Assembly: GCF_001305515.1 (NCBI RefSeq)
Contig: NZ_LJYW01000001.1
Span: 5,182,857-5,246,856 of the forward strand
Source of the DNA: Prosthecodimorpha hirschii
Lineage (GTDB): Bacteria > Pseudomonadota > Alphaproteobacteria > Rhizobiales > Ancalomicrobiaceae
DNA: 64,000 nt
Reading direction: 5' to 3'
Numbering within the stretch: the stretch's first letter is position 1; every line of letters begins with the position of its first letter. The position numbers and the translations under genes are program-made. Below the pieces are notes generated by a model. The model was not told the DNA's origin and did not search any database. It saw nothing but the letters and a program-made list of their open reading frames with translations. Shown here in pieces: positions 17,924 through 29,686 of the stretch.

Positions 17924-18397
17924 TCAGACCAGGATCTGGATGTCGGAGCCGCCGGCCGTCGGGCCGGGCGTCGAGTCGGCGTCGATCGGCTCGCCGGCAT
18001 TGACGGCGGCGAGGCGGCCCTGCCAATGGTCGGCCACGTCGACGAAGGTGCCGAGCCAGCCCTCGAAGCGCGCCGGCTCGGTGCGTTCCAGTTCCAGGCG
18101 CTGCTGCACGAAGACGAGGTCCTCGACCGGGTCGATCGCGATCGTCGCGCCGCGCGTCGCCTGCCAGAACAGATTGGCGCCCAGCAGCCACGCGAGGATG
18201 CCCTCGCGGCGGTCCTCGTCGATCGTCCCGATCTTGCAGAAGGCGACGACGACATCGTCGTCCGCCTCATACTGCAGATGCACCTGCAGATCGTCGAAGC
18301 CGAGCGCGACATAGCCCTCCGGATCGGGCTCCAGCCCGGGCAGACCGATGCCGTCGCCGAATGCGGTGAGGAGGCTCTTGAAGGTCTCGATGGACAT
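17924..18397 (-). CDS. CesT-family type III secretion chaperone (SigE-like role)
   Basis: 157 residues, acidic. ATG at 18395-18397 is chosen because GGAGAAC lies 5 bases upstream. Family pattern: GLEPDPEGYVALGFDDLQVHL, then LAWLLGANLFWQATRG, then TIAIDPVEDLVFVQQ and a helix RFEGWLGTFVDVADHW. It precedes the SopB-like gene by 11 bases in the same direction, the same layout as sigE with sopB in Salmonella, though in the opposite order of naming convention. Its likely role is to bind and stabilise that effector in the cytoplasm before secretion. Confidence 0.82.
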   Translation of the reverse strand: MSIETFKSLLTAFGDGIGLPGLEPDPEGYVALGFDDLQVHLQYEADDDVVVAFCKIGTIDEDRREGILAWLLGANLFWQATRGATIAIDPVEDLVFVQQRLELERTEPARFEGWLGTFVDVADHWQGRLAAVNAGEPIDADSTPGPTAGGSDIQILV

Positions 18398-18905
18398 GGG
18401 CGTTCTCCACGTGTGTCGTTCGACATCCGGCATAACCCGCTTCGCCGGGCGCCTCTGTCAGTTTCATCACAGGGGGAAAACGGATGATGACCGCGCCGGC
18501 ACATCCTGCCAATCGACAGGCGGGCCGGGTTGCCCGCGGGGACCGGACCCTCGGTCGCTCCGGCGGGGCGACCGGTCGGGCATGTCCTGTCGCGAAGCCG
18601 ACACCCATCTGCCGGTCGACCGGAGCCCCTTCACGGCCGGGCCGCCCTGCCGGTAAGCCGAACCCGGAGGCGGGCAGGTGGCCAAACCACCGATTGCCTA
18701 AAAAGTGCAATGACTTGACAAAAATGTCATCTGAATTGACCGCAACCGTATCTGCCGTCAACAATGCCGGCTGCACGGCCCTGCCGGGCTGCGGATCGCT
18801 GCCGATGCCTGGAAGGTCACGGCGCCCTGCAGCTCTCAGAGGGTCGTGAACGACCGTCACGGCCGGAAGCCGAACGACCGAGGGTCCTCTTCGAAAGAGT
18901 GTCAC
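18398..18905. other. 508-base intergenic region
   Basis: No convincing gene. It should hold the promoter of the minus-strand chaperone-effector pair and that of the plus-strand secreted protein. A TTGACA box at 18715-18720 overlaps the inverted repeat TGACA-aaaa-TGTCA (18716-18729), a possible promoter-operator. Otherwise it is GC-rich sequence with short open frames only. Confidence 0.4.
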
Positions 18906-19439
18906 ATGATCCGTCTCCAGCATTCGCATGTTCGAATTCTTTCAATGGCGGCCGTGGCGGTTCTCGGTCTCGGCGTGGGGGCCGCCGTGGCCGTCGACGG
19001 CTCGCGTTGGGGCGCGCGGGATCCGGTCACGCAATGCGCGGCGATCGGCGCTTCGACCGCGCTCGACTCCAACGCGGTCACGGCCCTTGTCCGGTGCGAG
19101 CGCGAACAGGCGACGGCCTCCGACGAACTCTGGCTGGTCGAGGATTTCTCGGTCCAGATCGGGGCGGCCCGTCCGCACAAGGGCCGCGAGGAATTGATGA
19201 CGATGGCCGATTCGGACACCTCGAAATCCGTCCATTCCCTTCGCGGGGCCTGGACATGGGTTGTCTGCCGCGATCCCAAGGCGGTTGCCTATTCGGGCGG
19301 CGATCCGGCCAGGAACTGCGGTCAGGCACGCGTCGCAAAGGCCGAAGGGGCCTGCTGGGTCACGAGTTTCGGGACCTGGCGCTGCAACATGACGGGCCCG
19401 GCCGCGGCGCGGGAAGTCGGCTACCCGCCGCCGCGCTGA
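18906..19439 (+). CDS. Secreted protein with six cysteines, unknown function
   Basis: 177 residues starting at ATG 18906. A hydrophobic segment at about 10-28 (ILSMAAVAVLGLGVGAAVAV) acts as a signal peptide or anchor. The rest holds six cysteines spaced as if for three disulphides (in QCAAIG, VRCERE, VVCRDP, RNCGQA, GACWVT, WRCNMT), which fits a periplasmic or secreted location. I recognise no domain. It stands alone on the plus strand. Confidence 0.65.
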   Translation: MIRLQHSHVRILSMAAVAVLGLGVGAAVAVDGSRWGARDPVTQCAAIGASTALDSNAVTALVRCEREQATASDELWLVEDFSVQIGAARPHKGREELMTMADSDTSKSVHSLRGAWTWVVCRDPKAVAYSGGDPARNCGQARVAKAEGACWVTSFGTWRCNMTGPAAAREVGYPPPR

Positions 19440-19685
19440 AGACGGCTACCGGTTACGGACGAGCGGGAAGCGCGAGGGTCGGGGAGATGGCGACGCGCCC
19501 GATCCGACCTTCCACGCCCCGGTGCAGCCTTCCGCGCGGCGTCGACGCCGGGGTGCTTCTCTCCGTGCCGCAGTGCATGCGCGCCGGCTGACAGCCGCCC
19601 CGCCAGGGCTGCGGCCAGCCACAGAGAGGCATGACGGAGCCCGCCCAAATGGCTGTTCGGACACTTGTAAAAGCAACGGGATGAA

Positions 19686-19760
<75 letters not shown>

Positions 19761-19854
19761 GGTTTCCGTCGCGGACCGGCCGGCCGCCGTCGGCGTAGCG
19801 CGGCGGGTGCCGGTTCTGTCCGAAAAGGCGGGCGTTTCCCGGCTGCGTCGCGGT

Positions 19855-22200
19855 TCAGCGGCGGTAGACGGTACCGTTCGGTGCCACGACCATCAGGACT
19901 CCGTCGTCTGCCATCGCGACCGACTGGGCGGAGCCTTGGATTGCGGTCCAGCTCGACGTGGCGACACTCGAATCGCGGCCCCACAGGCTGGAATCGTTGG
20001 CGCTCGACACCAGCAGGTAGCCGTCCGGGGCGACCGCGAGATCGCGTGCGTCGGTGCCGTATTTGAACCATGTTGCGCCCGCGACGGAGCCGTAGACGGC
20101 CTTGTCGAGCCCGATCATCCATAGCCGGCTGGCACTCTGGGGTGCGACGCGCAGGGCGCGTCCGGCCGTCTGTTTCCAGGCGCTGCCGTTGTCGTCGGCG
20201 CTTTTCCGCCAGATGGAATTGTCGGCCCGCGTCACGACGACGGTTCCGTCCGATGCTGCGCCGACGCTGAGCGCATTCTGGCCGACGGCCGCCCAGGCCG
20301 CGCCGTTGTAGCGGTAGACCGCCCTGTCGGCGCCGATCGCGTAGAGGCTCGTCCTGGACACCACGGCCACGTCGGTCATGGCCACCGGCGCCTTGATCTG
20401 CGTCCAACTGTTGTCGCCCGCATAGGTCCACAGGGTTCCGGCCTGTGCGTCGATCGCCACCGTGGTTCCGTCCGCGCCATGGGAGATGCGCGACGCGCCG
20501 TTGCCGATCGCCACCCAATTGACGCCGCCGCCCTCGGGCGCGCTCGGCGGCGCCGCGGTCGAGCCGCCGAGCGCGACGATCCTGCCTTGCGAGGGCACGC
20601 CGGCCTGATCGGACAGGAAGACCATATAGTATCCGGGCGGCGCCACATGCGCTTGCGCCGGCAGCGAGACCGTCACCTTGGTGCCGGATTGACGGAAGGC
20701 CACCGGGATGAAGCGCTGCCCGGTGTTGAAGGAATGCGTGGTGGAACTGAGACCGATCAGGGCGACGCGCGCGATCCGGCTCGCGTCGTCGAGCGTGACG
20801 GTCATCTGCGCGCCATAGGCAAAGCCCGACGCATTGATGGACTTGATCGACGGTCGCGGTGCCAGCGTGGCGGTGCCGTTCACGGTGGTGAACAGATAGG
20901 GCGGATAGTAGATCTCGGCGTTGAAGTTCCTGGCCGGCCCCGGCAGGCCGCCGCCCGTCGACAGGATGGCGCCGTTCGGCAGCAGGATCGCCGCCGAATG
21001 ATAGCCGCGATAGACGGAAGCCGAGGCGCCGGCGGTCCAGCGTCCGGTGGCCGGGTCCCAGATCTCGGCACCGTAGACCGCGTCCGTTCCGGCATTGTCG
21101 CCGAACCGCGTACCGCCGGTCACCAGGACCCGGCCATTGGGAAGGACGGTGCTGTTGGCCCATTGGCGGGGATTGGCCATCGCGGCGGTTTCGGCAACCA
21201 CCGGCTTGGCGCCGCGAATGTCGATGATCGAGGCCGCCGCGCTCGACGCGGTGGGAGCGCCGTTGGCGGCTCCGTTGCCGCCGACCTGGAGGATGCGGCC
21301 GATATCGAACATGACCGCCGTCGATGTCGGGCCGACATTCGGCTTCGTCGTGTTGTCGTAGCCGGACTTGAACGTCCCGAGCGTCGTCGTCTTGCCGGCG
21401 CCGGAGACATCGAGCGACCACATCTTCTCGGCCGACAAGCCGAAGACCTTGCCGTTGGGGGCGACCCACAGACGCGGATACCACCAGCGGTTCAAGTCGG
21501 GGCCCGCGGCATCCTGGCTGGCCGCGCCGCCAAGCGCCGACCAGCCGGCGCCGGGCGTATAGATCTCCGGGATCATCGACACGTCGTTGCGCGACAGCGA
21601 GCCGGCCACATCCTTGTAGGCGTCGGTCACATAGGGCTTGCCGCCGCCGACCACCACCACCCGCCCGTCCTGCAGGGTGATCATCGTCCCGTACCAGCGG
21701 GGATATTTCAGCGTCGCGGCGAGTGCCGTCGGCGTGTTGGTGCGCGGATTGAAGATCGTGCTGGCCAGGGGCGACAGGCCGGAGACGGTCGAACTGCCGC
21801 CGGTGATCAGCATCGAACCCGAGGTCAGCAGCGAAGCCGCCGAGCAGAAGCTGTCGATCGATTGCGCGTTCGGCAGCGTGTAATGCGCCGCCGGATCGTC
21901 CAAGCCCTTGGCGGGGTCCCAAAGATCGAAGGTTCGACCGTCCTGAGGGCCGGCGCCGGTCGGCGATCCGTAGGTCATGACCACGCCGGACGGCATCAGC
22001 GCGGCATGCAGTCCGACGAGCGGCCAGCCCTTGACGGGCGACCACAGTCCCAGCGTCGGCGCCGTGGCCGGAATGGCGAGACCTGCCATCAACGGGTCGC
22101 CGGCGGAGGCCGCCGACGCGGCCGTGATCCCGGTCGTCGCCAAGGCCGCGCCGATCAGGACCGGCACGAAGAGGGCATTGCGGACGGCATGCGGTTTCAA
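19855..22200 (-). CDS. Secreted copper-radical (galactose/glyoxal oxidase-like) oxidase with C-terminal beta-propeller
   Basis: 781 residues. A signal peptide (about 1-30) is followed by Kelch-type repeats and a DUF1929/GlxA E-set domain (about 440-545), then tectonin-like WxxI/Y repeats (about 560-781). The copper-radical residues are all found: Cys119 (SFCSAA), Tyr170 (RWYGTM), Tyr400-His401 (RGYHSAA) and His489 (THSFNTGQR). Enzymes of this family oxidise primary alcohols or aldehydes and release hydrogen peroxide. The tectonin-like tail may bind sugars or cell surface. The gene sits alone between two identical tRNA-Thr genes. The substrate cannot be inferred. Confidence 0.85.
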   Translation of the reverse strand: MKPHAVRNALFVPVLIGAALATTGITAASAASAGDPLMAGLAIPATAPTLGLWSPVKGWPLVGLHAALMPSGVVMTYGSPTGAGPQDGRTFDLWDPAKGLDDPAAHYTLPNAQSIDSFCSAASLLTSGSMLITGGSSTVSGLSPLASTIFNPRTNTPTALAATLKYPRWYGTMITLQDGRVVVVGGGKPYVTDAYKDVAGSLSRNDVSMIPEIYTPGAGWSALGGAASQDAAGPDLNRWWYPRLWVAPNGKVFGLSAEKMWSLDVSGAGKTTTLGTFKSGYDNTTKPNVGPTSTAVMFDIGRILQVGGNGAANGAPTASSAAASIIDIRGAKPVVAETAAMANPRQWANSTVLPNGRVLVTGGTRFGDNAGTDAVYGAEIWDPATGRWTAGASASVYRGYHSAAILLPNGAILSTGGGLPGPARNFNAEIYYPPYLFTTVNGTATLAPRPSIKSINASGFAYGAQMTVTLDDASRIARVALIGLSSTTHSFNTGQRFIPVAFRQSGTKVTVSLPAQAHVAPPGYYMVFLSDQAGVPSQGRIVALGGSTAAPPSAPEGGGVNWVAIGNGASRISHGADGTTVAIDAQAGTLWTYAGDNSWTQIKAPVAMTDVAVVSRTSLYAIGADRAVYRYNGAAWAAVGQNALSVGAASDGTVVVTRADNSIWRKSADDNGSAWKQTAGRALRVAPQSASRLWMIGLDKAVYGSVAGATWFKYGTDARDLAVAPDGYLLVSSANDSSLWGRDSSVATSSWTAIQGSAQSVAMADDGVLMVVAPNGTVYRR

Positions 22201-22618
22201 GGCGCCTCTCTCCTGTCCCCGGCGGCCGAACAGGGTCGAGTTTTATTCGAAATTTCACCGAATTTTAACGCCTTGAATCGCTCCGGCCGAAGAGATGACA
22301 ACGGCGCAGGATGCGGCCGGCCGCCGGCCGCCGGCGACGCCCCACCCGCCGGATGGCGCCATCCGCCCCCGGCGCAAGCGGGCACCCGATCAGGTCTCCG
22401 CCCTCAGGTCTCCGCCCACGGGGCTCCGGCGGGGGGCGGTCCGCCGTCGACCGGGCTCTGCACCGGTCGACCCGCATGCCGCCTCGGCTCGCGCCGTGCC
22501 GGCGGCGAGGCCCGTTGGTGTCGGCCCGCGCCGCGATACATCCCGGACATCGGACGGCAATCCGGCGTCACGCGATTGCGCCAGCGCTAGAATTCCATCT
22601 CGCATCGATCGTGAAAAA
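22201..22618. other. 418-base intergenic region upstream of the oxidase gene
   Basis: It starts with an AT-rich stretch (about 22235-22275) that probably holds the minus-strand promoter of the oxidase. The rest is GC-rich with a GGCCGGCCGCCGGCCGCCGG-like self-complementary run near 22316. No gene is supported. Confidence 0.4.
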
Positions 22619-22693
<75 letters not shown>

Positions 22694-23129
22694 GAACCCG
22701 GGTGCCGGCGGGGCCGGTCCGATGTGGGGCGGTATCTGCCACACGGGGGCGGGGGATGCAAGGGGCATCGGCCGGCGATTTGGAAAGCGGCGTCTGATCT
22801 GTGGAGAAGTGCCGGACCGGGGCCGTCGCGATCGCTGCGCGATGGACGACCGGCCGATGGCCGGGCCGCGGGCGGGCCTGTCGTCGCGCCGGAGCGGCTT
22901 GGGCGACCCGACGTCTCGGGGCGGCGATCGAGCCGCTCCAGGGCTTTCCGGTCGGGGCAGGGGCAGGGGGCTGGAGCGCGTTCCGGCGGGGGCGGGGCGC
23001 CGCCCGCCGGTCCCGCCTGGAGCGTTACCCGATCGGATGGACTCCTCCGATCGACAAGGAAAGGCGCCGGACTCAAGGGCTTGAGCCCGTCCTTCTCGGT
23101 CGGATCGTTTCGATCTGGCCGGGACCGGC
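22694..23129. other. 436-base intergenic region
   Basis: No gene is supported. It separates the second tRNA-Thr from the ABC-F gene and contains copy 1 of a palindromic intergenic repeat at 23020-23092 (see that entry). Confidence 0.4.
23020..23092. repeat. Dispersed palindromic intergenic repeat, copy 1
   Basis: 73 bases. Ordered parts: GAGCGTTACC, CGATCGGATG, a short spacer, TCCGATCG, AAGGAAAGGC, then after 15 bases CTTGAGCCCGTCC. The same parts in the same order and nearly the same length occur at 29569-29642. It lies 37 bases past the stop codon of the minus-strand ABC-F gene. Confidence 0.7.
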
Positions 23130-24953
<1,824 letters not shown>

Positions 24954-25027
24954 GCCGGCCGGTTTAACCGAAGGCCGCGCGGAAGGCCACCGGCATGCAC
25001 GGGCGGCAGCGTCGCCCGCCGTTTGCG

Positions 25028-25444
25028 CTACGTTGGGCCTGGAGGTCCGGGGACGTCTTGGGGCTGCGGTTCGGGGCGATCCTCGTCATATTGCTCGGCG
25101 CCCTCGATCGGCCTCAGCCAGGGCTCGCGGCGCTTGATCCAAAGCTCATAGTCTGGGACGAGCCCGACGGGCGGGTCGGACAGGATGCCGAGCTTGATTT
25201 CCGCCTCTTCGGCGTCGGCCGAGAAGAGGCGGGATCCGCAGGACGGGCAGAAGCTCTGCCCTCGGAACGTGGCCGTTTCACCGGTCCATTCGAAGGCGGG
25301 ACGCGGCCAGACCGCATAGAAGGTGAAGGCCGAGCCGCTTTCCTTCCGGCAGTCGGAACAGTGACAGATGCCGACACGCAGCGGCTCGCCGGAAACGGAA
25401 ACCGTCGCCTGGCCGCACAGGCAATGTCCCGAACGCTTTGGCAT
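25028..25444 (-). CDS. GFA family protein (glutathione-dependent formaldehyde-activating enzyme-like)
   Basis: 138 residues from ATG 25442-25444. Zinc-binding cysteines stand in the family positions: [20 protein letters not shown] and [10 protein letters not shown]. The N-terminus is short, as usual for the family. It has a Pro/Gln-rich tail. Members are annotated as glutathione-formaldehyde adduct enzymes, but most have no proven substrate. It has no obvious partner gene. Confidence 0.88.
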   Translation of the reverse strand: MPKRSGHCLCGQATVSVSGEPLRVGICHCSDCRKESGSAFTFYAVWPRPAFEWTGETATFRGQSFCPSCGSRLFSADAEEAEIKLGILSDPPVGLVPDYELWIKRREPWLRPIEGAEQYDEDRPEPQPQDVPGPPGPT

Positions 25445-25691
25445 GGTTGACCTCGACCCTGGTCCGCCGACCGCCTGTCGTGGCGATCCCTCGGGCACTG
25501 TCGCCCAACTCCGTCTACCAACCAACTGGCATTCCGGGTCGATCCCGGTCTATCGTCAGTCGGCGTGCCGGCGGTCGCCTGCCTCGAATTTGAGCAACCC
25601 GGGTTCACCCACTTTTGAGATTGGGACGCTAGGCTATCCGCGACGGGCTGCAGTTCCGTCGGCATTGGGTTCATTGCGTTCAGGGGATTTC

Positions 25692-26774
25692 ATGACTGAT
25701 CTCTCGGCATCGGCCGGCAAGGTGGCGCTGGTCACCGGTATCACCGGTCAGGACGGCGCCTATCTGGCAGAACTTCTGCTTTCGAAGGGCTATACGGTCC
25801 ACGGCATCAAGCGGCGGTCGTCTTCCTTCAATACCGGCCGGATCGAGCACATCTACCAGGATCCGCATGTCGAAAGCCCTAAATTCATCATGCACTACGG
25901 TGACACGACGGATTCGACCAATCTCATCCGCATCGTCCAGCACTGCCAGCCGGACGAGATCTACAATCTGGCGGCGCAGAGTCACGTCCAGGTCTCCTTC
26001 GAGACGCCGGAATACACCGCCAATGCCGACGCGATCGGCGCGCTCAGGCTTCTGGAGGCGATCCGCATCCTCGGCCTCGAGAAGAAGTCGCGCTTCTACC
26101 AGGCCTCGACATCGGAGCTCTACGGGCTGGTCCAGGAAGTCCCGCAGCGCGAGACGACGCCCTTCTATCCGCGCTCGCCCTATGCGGCGGCGAAGCTCTA
26201 TGCCTATTGGATCGTGGTCAACTATCGCGAAGCCTATGGCATGCATGCCTCCAACGGCATCCTGTTCAATCACGAAAGCCCGCTGCGCGGCGAGACCTTC
26301 GTCACCCGCAAGATCACCCGCGCGGCGGCGGCGATCCGGCTCGGCCGGCAGCCGAAGCTGTGGCTCGGCAATCTCGATGCCCAGCGCGACTGGGGCCATG
26401 CGCGCGAATATGTCCGCGGCATGTGGCTGATGCTGCAGCAGGACAAGCCGGACGACTATGTGCTGGCGACCGGCGTGACCACCCGCGTGCGCGACTTCGT
26501 CACCTGGGCCTTCGAGGATGTCGGCATCGCGCTCGACTGGCGCGGTACGGGCGTCGACGAACAGGGCATCGACCGCGCCACGGGCCGCGTGCTGGTCGAA
26601 GTCGACCCGCGCTACTTCCGGCCGACCGAGGTCGAACTCCTGATCGGCGACCCGACCAAGGCCCGCGAGATGCTCGGCTGGCAGCACGAGACCCCTGTCC
26701 GGGCCCTGTGCCGCGAGATGGTGCAGGAGGACCTGCGCATCATGGAGACCGCGCCGATCATGAAGGATGCGTAG
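25692..26774 (+). CDS. gmd: GDP-mannose 4,6-dehydratase
   Basis: 360 residues from ATG 25692. It converts GDP-D-mannose to GDP-4-keto-6-deoxy-D-mannose, the first step to GDP-fucose and related deoxy sugars. NADP-binding [20 protein letters not shown], the active-site STSELYG and [12 protein letters not shown] (Tyr-xxx-Lys), [16 protein letters not shown], and RDWGHA motifs are all present. It overlaps the next glycosyltransferase gene by 8 bases. The second step, GDP-fucose synthase, is encoded 17 kb away at 43936. Confidence 0.97.
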   Translation: MTDLSASAGKVALVTGITGQDGAYLAELLLSKGYTVHGIKRRSSSFNTGRIEHIYQDPHVESPKFIMHYGDTTDSTNLIRIVQHCQPDEIYNLAAQSHVQVSFETPEYTANADAIGALRLLEAIRILGLEKKSRFYQASTSELYGLVQEVPQRETTPFYPRSPYAAAKLYAYWIVVNYREAYGMHASNGILFNHESPLRGETFVTRKITRAAAAIRLGRQPKLWLGNLDAQRDWGHAREYVRGMWLMLQQDKPDDYVLATGVTTRVRDFVTWAFEDVGIALDWRGTGVDEQGIDRATGRVLVEVDPRYFRPTEVELLIGDPTKAREMLGWQHETPVRALCREMVQEDLRIMETAPIMKDA

Positions 26775-28095
26775 CGGCCCGATGGATGGCCGGACGCAGA
26801 CCGACGGGGATGCCATGCCGGGGCGATCGGACGGTGCCGGGCCGGGCGCGACCGGCGTTGGGACCGGCCGGCCTCTGCGCATTCTCGTTCTCGGTCTCAA
26901 CTATGCGCCGGAACCGGTCGGCATCGCCGTCTACACGACCGGGCTCGCCGAGGCGCTGGCCGCGCGCGGGCATCAGGTCGCGGTCGTCGCCGGCAAGCCC
27001 TACTATCCGGCCTGGGCGGTGCCGGCGCCGTTTCGTGGCGGCTGGCGCCGGGACACCAACGAGGCGGGTGTCGCGGTCACGCGCGTCGCCCATTATGTGC
27101 CGGCGCGGCCGAGCGGGGCGCGGCGCATCCTGCATCACATGAGCTTCGCGGCTTCCGCGCTGTGGCCGATGCTGGTCGCCGCGCGGCGGTTCCGGCCCGA
27201 TCTCGTCTTCACCGCCGCGCCGTCGCTGATCGCCGCACCGGTCGCGGGCTTGGCGGCTCGGCTCGCCGGCGCGCGCTCCTGGCTGCATATCCAGGATTTC
27301 GAGGTCGAGGCGGCGGTGGCGACCGGTCTCGTCGGCGGCGGGCGGCTGGCCCGGTGGGCCGGCGCGTTCGAGAGCCGGGTCCTCGCCGGCTTCGACCGCG
27401 TCAGCTCGATCTCGCCAGCCATGTGCCGGCGCTGCATCGCCAAGGGCGTCGCGCCGGAGCGCGTGGTCGAGTTCCGCAACTGGGCCGACATCGAGGCCGT
27501 GCGGCCGCTCGTCGGCCCGTCGCCGTTCCGCGCCGAATGGGGCATCGCGACCGAGCATGTCGCGCTCTATTCCGGCAACGTTGCCAACAAGCAGGGCATC
27601 GAGATCGTGGTCGGCGCGGCGCGCCGGCTGGCGCATCGCCGGGACCTGACCTTCGTGATCTGCGGCGACGGGCCGAATATGGAGCCGCTGCGCCAGTCGG
27701 CGGCCGGGCTCGGCAATGTCGTCTTCCGCCCGCTGCAGCCGAAGGAACGGCTCGGCGACCTGGTCGGGCTCGCCACCGTGCACCTGCTGCCGCAGCGCGC
27801 CGGCGCGGCCGACCTGGTGCTGCCGTCGAAACTCACCAACATGCTGGCCTCCGGACGCGCCGTCGTCGCCACCGCCGATCCGAACACCGGACTGGCCGCG
27901 GAGGTCGAGGGCTGCGGCCTGGTGGTCGCGCCCGAGGACGAACAGGCCTTTGCGGAGGCGATCGCCCGCCTCCTCGACGACCCCGACCTCAGGGCCGGAC
28001 TGGCCGCCGAGGCCCGCCGCCGCGCCGAGACGCGCTGGGACCGCACCGCAATCATCGACGGCTTCGAGCAGACCCTGCGGGCGCTGGTGCCCTGA
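26767..28095 (+). CDS. WcaI-like glycosyltransferase family 4 protein
   Basis: 442 residues from ATG 26767, which overlaps gmd by 8 bases; ATG 26782 or 26815 may be the real start because the first 35 residues are not conserved. The domain begins [21 protein letters not shown], the WcaI signature, and ends with a GT-B donor half ([30 protein letters not shown]). WcaI acts in colanic acid synthesis, probably adding fucose. Next to gmd, transfer of a GDP-sugar is likely. Confidence 0.88.
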   Translation: MRSGPMDGRTQTDGDAMPGRSDGAGPGATGVGTGRPLRILVLGLNYAPEPVGIAVYTTGLAEALAARGHQVAVVAGKPYYPAWAVPAPFRGGWRRDTNEAGVAVTRVAHYVPARPSGARRILHHMSFAASALWPMLVAARRFRPDLVFTAAPSLIAAPVAGLAARLAGARSWLHIQDFEVEAAVATGLVGGGRLARWAGAFESRVLAGFDRVSSISPAMCRRCIAKGVAPERVVEFRNWADIEAVRPLVGPSPFRAEWGIATEHVALYSGNVANKQGIEIVVGAARRLAHRRDLTFVICGDGPNMEPLRQSAAGLGNVVFRPLQPKERLGDLVGLATVHLLPQRAGAADLVLPSKLTNMLASGRAVVATADPNTGLAAEVEGCGLVVAPEDEQAFAEAIARLLDDPDLRAGLAAEARRRAETRWDRTAIIDGFEQTLRALVP

Positions 28096-28116
28096 CGGGG
28101 CGGCCCGGTGCCGGCC

Positions 28117-28134
28117 GGGCCGGAAGGCCGGCCC
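28117..28134. terminator. Hairpin between convergent genes
   Basis: GGGCCGG-aagg-CCGGCCC lies between the convergent stops at 28095 (+) and 28156 (-). There is no T run, so it is a weak terminator or just a stable hairpin. Confidence 0.3.
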
Positions 28135-28155
28135 ATCAGCGGGCCGGCGATCGGG

Positions 28156-29550
28156 TCAGACCGGCGCGCAGGCGCCCGCGCCGTCCTCTTCCAGAGCGGC
28201 GGCGAGGTCGAGCAGGTAGCGGTCGTGATGCCAGGCGGCGACCAGCTGCAGGCCGATCGGCAGGCCGTCTTTCGAGCGGCCGCACGGGATCGAGATGGCC
28301 GGGGGGCCGGTCAGGTTGAACGGGTAGGTGTAGGGGTACCAGGCGCCCCGGATGGTGCCGGCGTCGCGGCCGTCGATGGCGATGCGGCCGAGCGGGTCGA
28401 GGCCGACCGGCAGCGCGGGCGCGGTCAGCGTCGGCGACGCGATGGCATCGAAACGGCCGAGGATCGACTGCACGGTGTCGAACATCGCCGTGCGGGCGAA
28501 CTGGGCCTCGGCGAGGTCGGCGGCCGAATAGGCCCGGCCCGCCTCGATGGTGGCGAGCAGCGTCGGATCGAGCTTCTCCGGGGTCGCGGCGGCGGCCCGG
28601 CCGAGACGGGCGAGCAGCAGCGAGCGCAGGAAGACCAGAAAGGCCGGTTCCAGGGCGGCGAGGTCGAGCTCGATCGGCTCGACCGCGAAGCCGAGCGCCT
28701 CGGCGCGGACCATGGCGGCGGCGACCGCGGTCTCGACCTCGGGATCCAGGATCGTGCCGCAGCGCATCAGGAGCGCGAGGCGGGGCCGGTCGCCGGCGGC
28801 GAGCCGGGGGCCGTGGGCGGGCGGCGACTGGCCATAGGGATCGCGCCGGTCCGGGCCGGCGATTGCCTCGAACAGCAGCCTCGTGTCGGCGACGGTGCGC
28901 GTCATTGGGCCGACATAGGAATTGGCGCCGAACAGGTCGGGCGCCTGCAGGTTGGGGATGGCGCCGAGCGTCGCCTTCAGGCCGACGACGCCGCAGCAGG
29001 AGGCTGGGATCCGGATCGAGCCGCCGCCGTCGCTGCCGAGCGCCAGCGGCCCCATGCCGGTCGCGACCGCCACGGCCGCCCCGCCGGAAGAGCCGCCGCA
29101 GGTATGCGCCCGGCTCCAGGGGTTGAGCGTGCGGCCGAAATGCGGGCCCTCGGTGAAGGGCTTGTGGCCGAATTCCGGGGTCGTTGTCTTGCCGATCAGG
29201 ATCGCGCCGGCCGCGCGCGCCCGGGCCACCGCGACCGCATCGGCGCGCGGGATGGTGCCGGCGAAGAGCGCCGAACCCTGGCTGGTCTCGACCCCTTCGG
29301 TCAGGGTCAGGTCCTTGACCGAGAAGGGAATCCCTTCGAGCGGGCGGGCCGGCTCGCCGGCCTTGAGCCGTGCCTCCGCGGCCTCAGCCTCGGCGCGCGC
29401 GCGCGCCGCCGGGACGGCCATAAAGGCGTTGAGATCGGCCCGGGCTTCGATGCGGGCGAGCGCGGCCTCGACCGCCTCGACCGGCGATACCGCGCGCGTC
29501 CGGATGGCCTCGGCGAGCGCGACGGCAGTGAGATCGGCGATGTCGGTCAT
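28156..29550 (-). CDS. Amidase signature family hydrolase
   Basis: 464 residues from ATG 29548-29550. The Ser-cisSer-Lys triad is complete: Lys79 (PFSVKD), Ser154 (CGGSSGG) and Ser178 (SDGGGSIRIPA), with the usual 24-residue spacing. Cytoplasmic; hydrolyses carboxamides to acid and ammonia. It is the last gene of the operon that starts with the ABC importer at 35892, so its substrate is probably taken up by that importer or made from the imported compound. Confidence 0.9.
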   Translation of the reverse strand: MTDIADLTAVALAEAIRTRAVSPVEAVEAALARIEARADLNAFMAVPAARARAEAEAAEARLKAGEPARPLEGIPFSVKDLTLTEGVETSQGSALFAGTIPRADAVAVARARAAGAILIGKTTTPEFGHKPFTEGPHFGRTLNPWSRAHTCGGSSGGAAVAVATGMGPLALGSDGGGSIRIPASCCGVVGLKATLGAIPNLQAPDLFGANSYVGPMTRTVADTRLLFEAIAGPDRRDPYGQSPPAHGPRLAAGDRPRLALLMRCGTILDPEVETAVAAAMVRAEALGFAVEPIELDLAALEPAFLVFLRSLLLARLGRAAAATPEKLDPTLLATIEAGRAYSAADLAEAQFARTAMFDTVQSILGRFDAIASPTLTAPALPVGLDPLGRIAIDGRDAGTIRGAWYPYTYPFNLTGPPAISIPCGRSKDGLPIGLQLVAAWHHDRYLLDLAAALEEDGAGACAPV

Positions 29551-29568
29551 GCGGTCCCCGGGGTGCGA

Positions 29569-29642
29569 GAGCATTTCCCGATCGGATGAAATCATCCGAT
29601 CGGTAAGGAAATGCAAATAGATCAATAACTTGAGCCCGTTCC
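29569..29642. repeat. Dispersed palindromic intergenic repeat, copy 2
   Basis: 74 bases, matching copy 1 at 23020-23092: GAGCATTTCC, CGATCGGATG, a short spacer, ATCCGATCG, AAGGAAATGC, then CTTGAGCCCGTTC. The core GATCGGATGA / TCATCCGATC is a perfect 10-bp inverted repeat. It lies between the amidase gene and the SDR gene inside the catabolic operon. Confidence 0.7.
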
Positions 29643-29686
29643 GTCCGGGTCGCGTCGATCCGGACGGGACGGGCTCAAGCGTGCGG

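Noticed and set aside
25680-26900. 406-codon minus-strand open frame
   Set aside because: Antisense to gmd, which is identified with near certainty.
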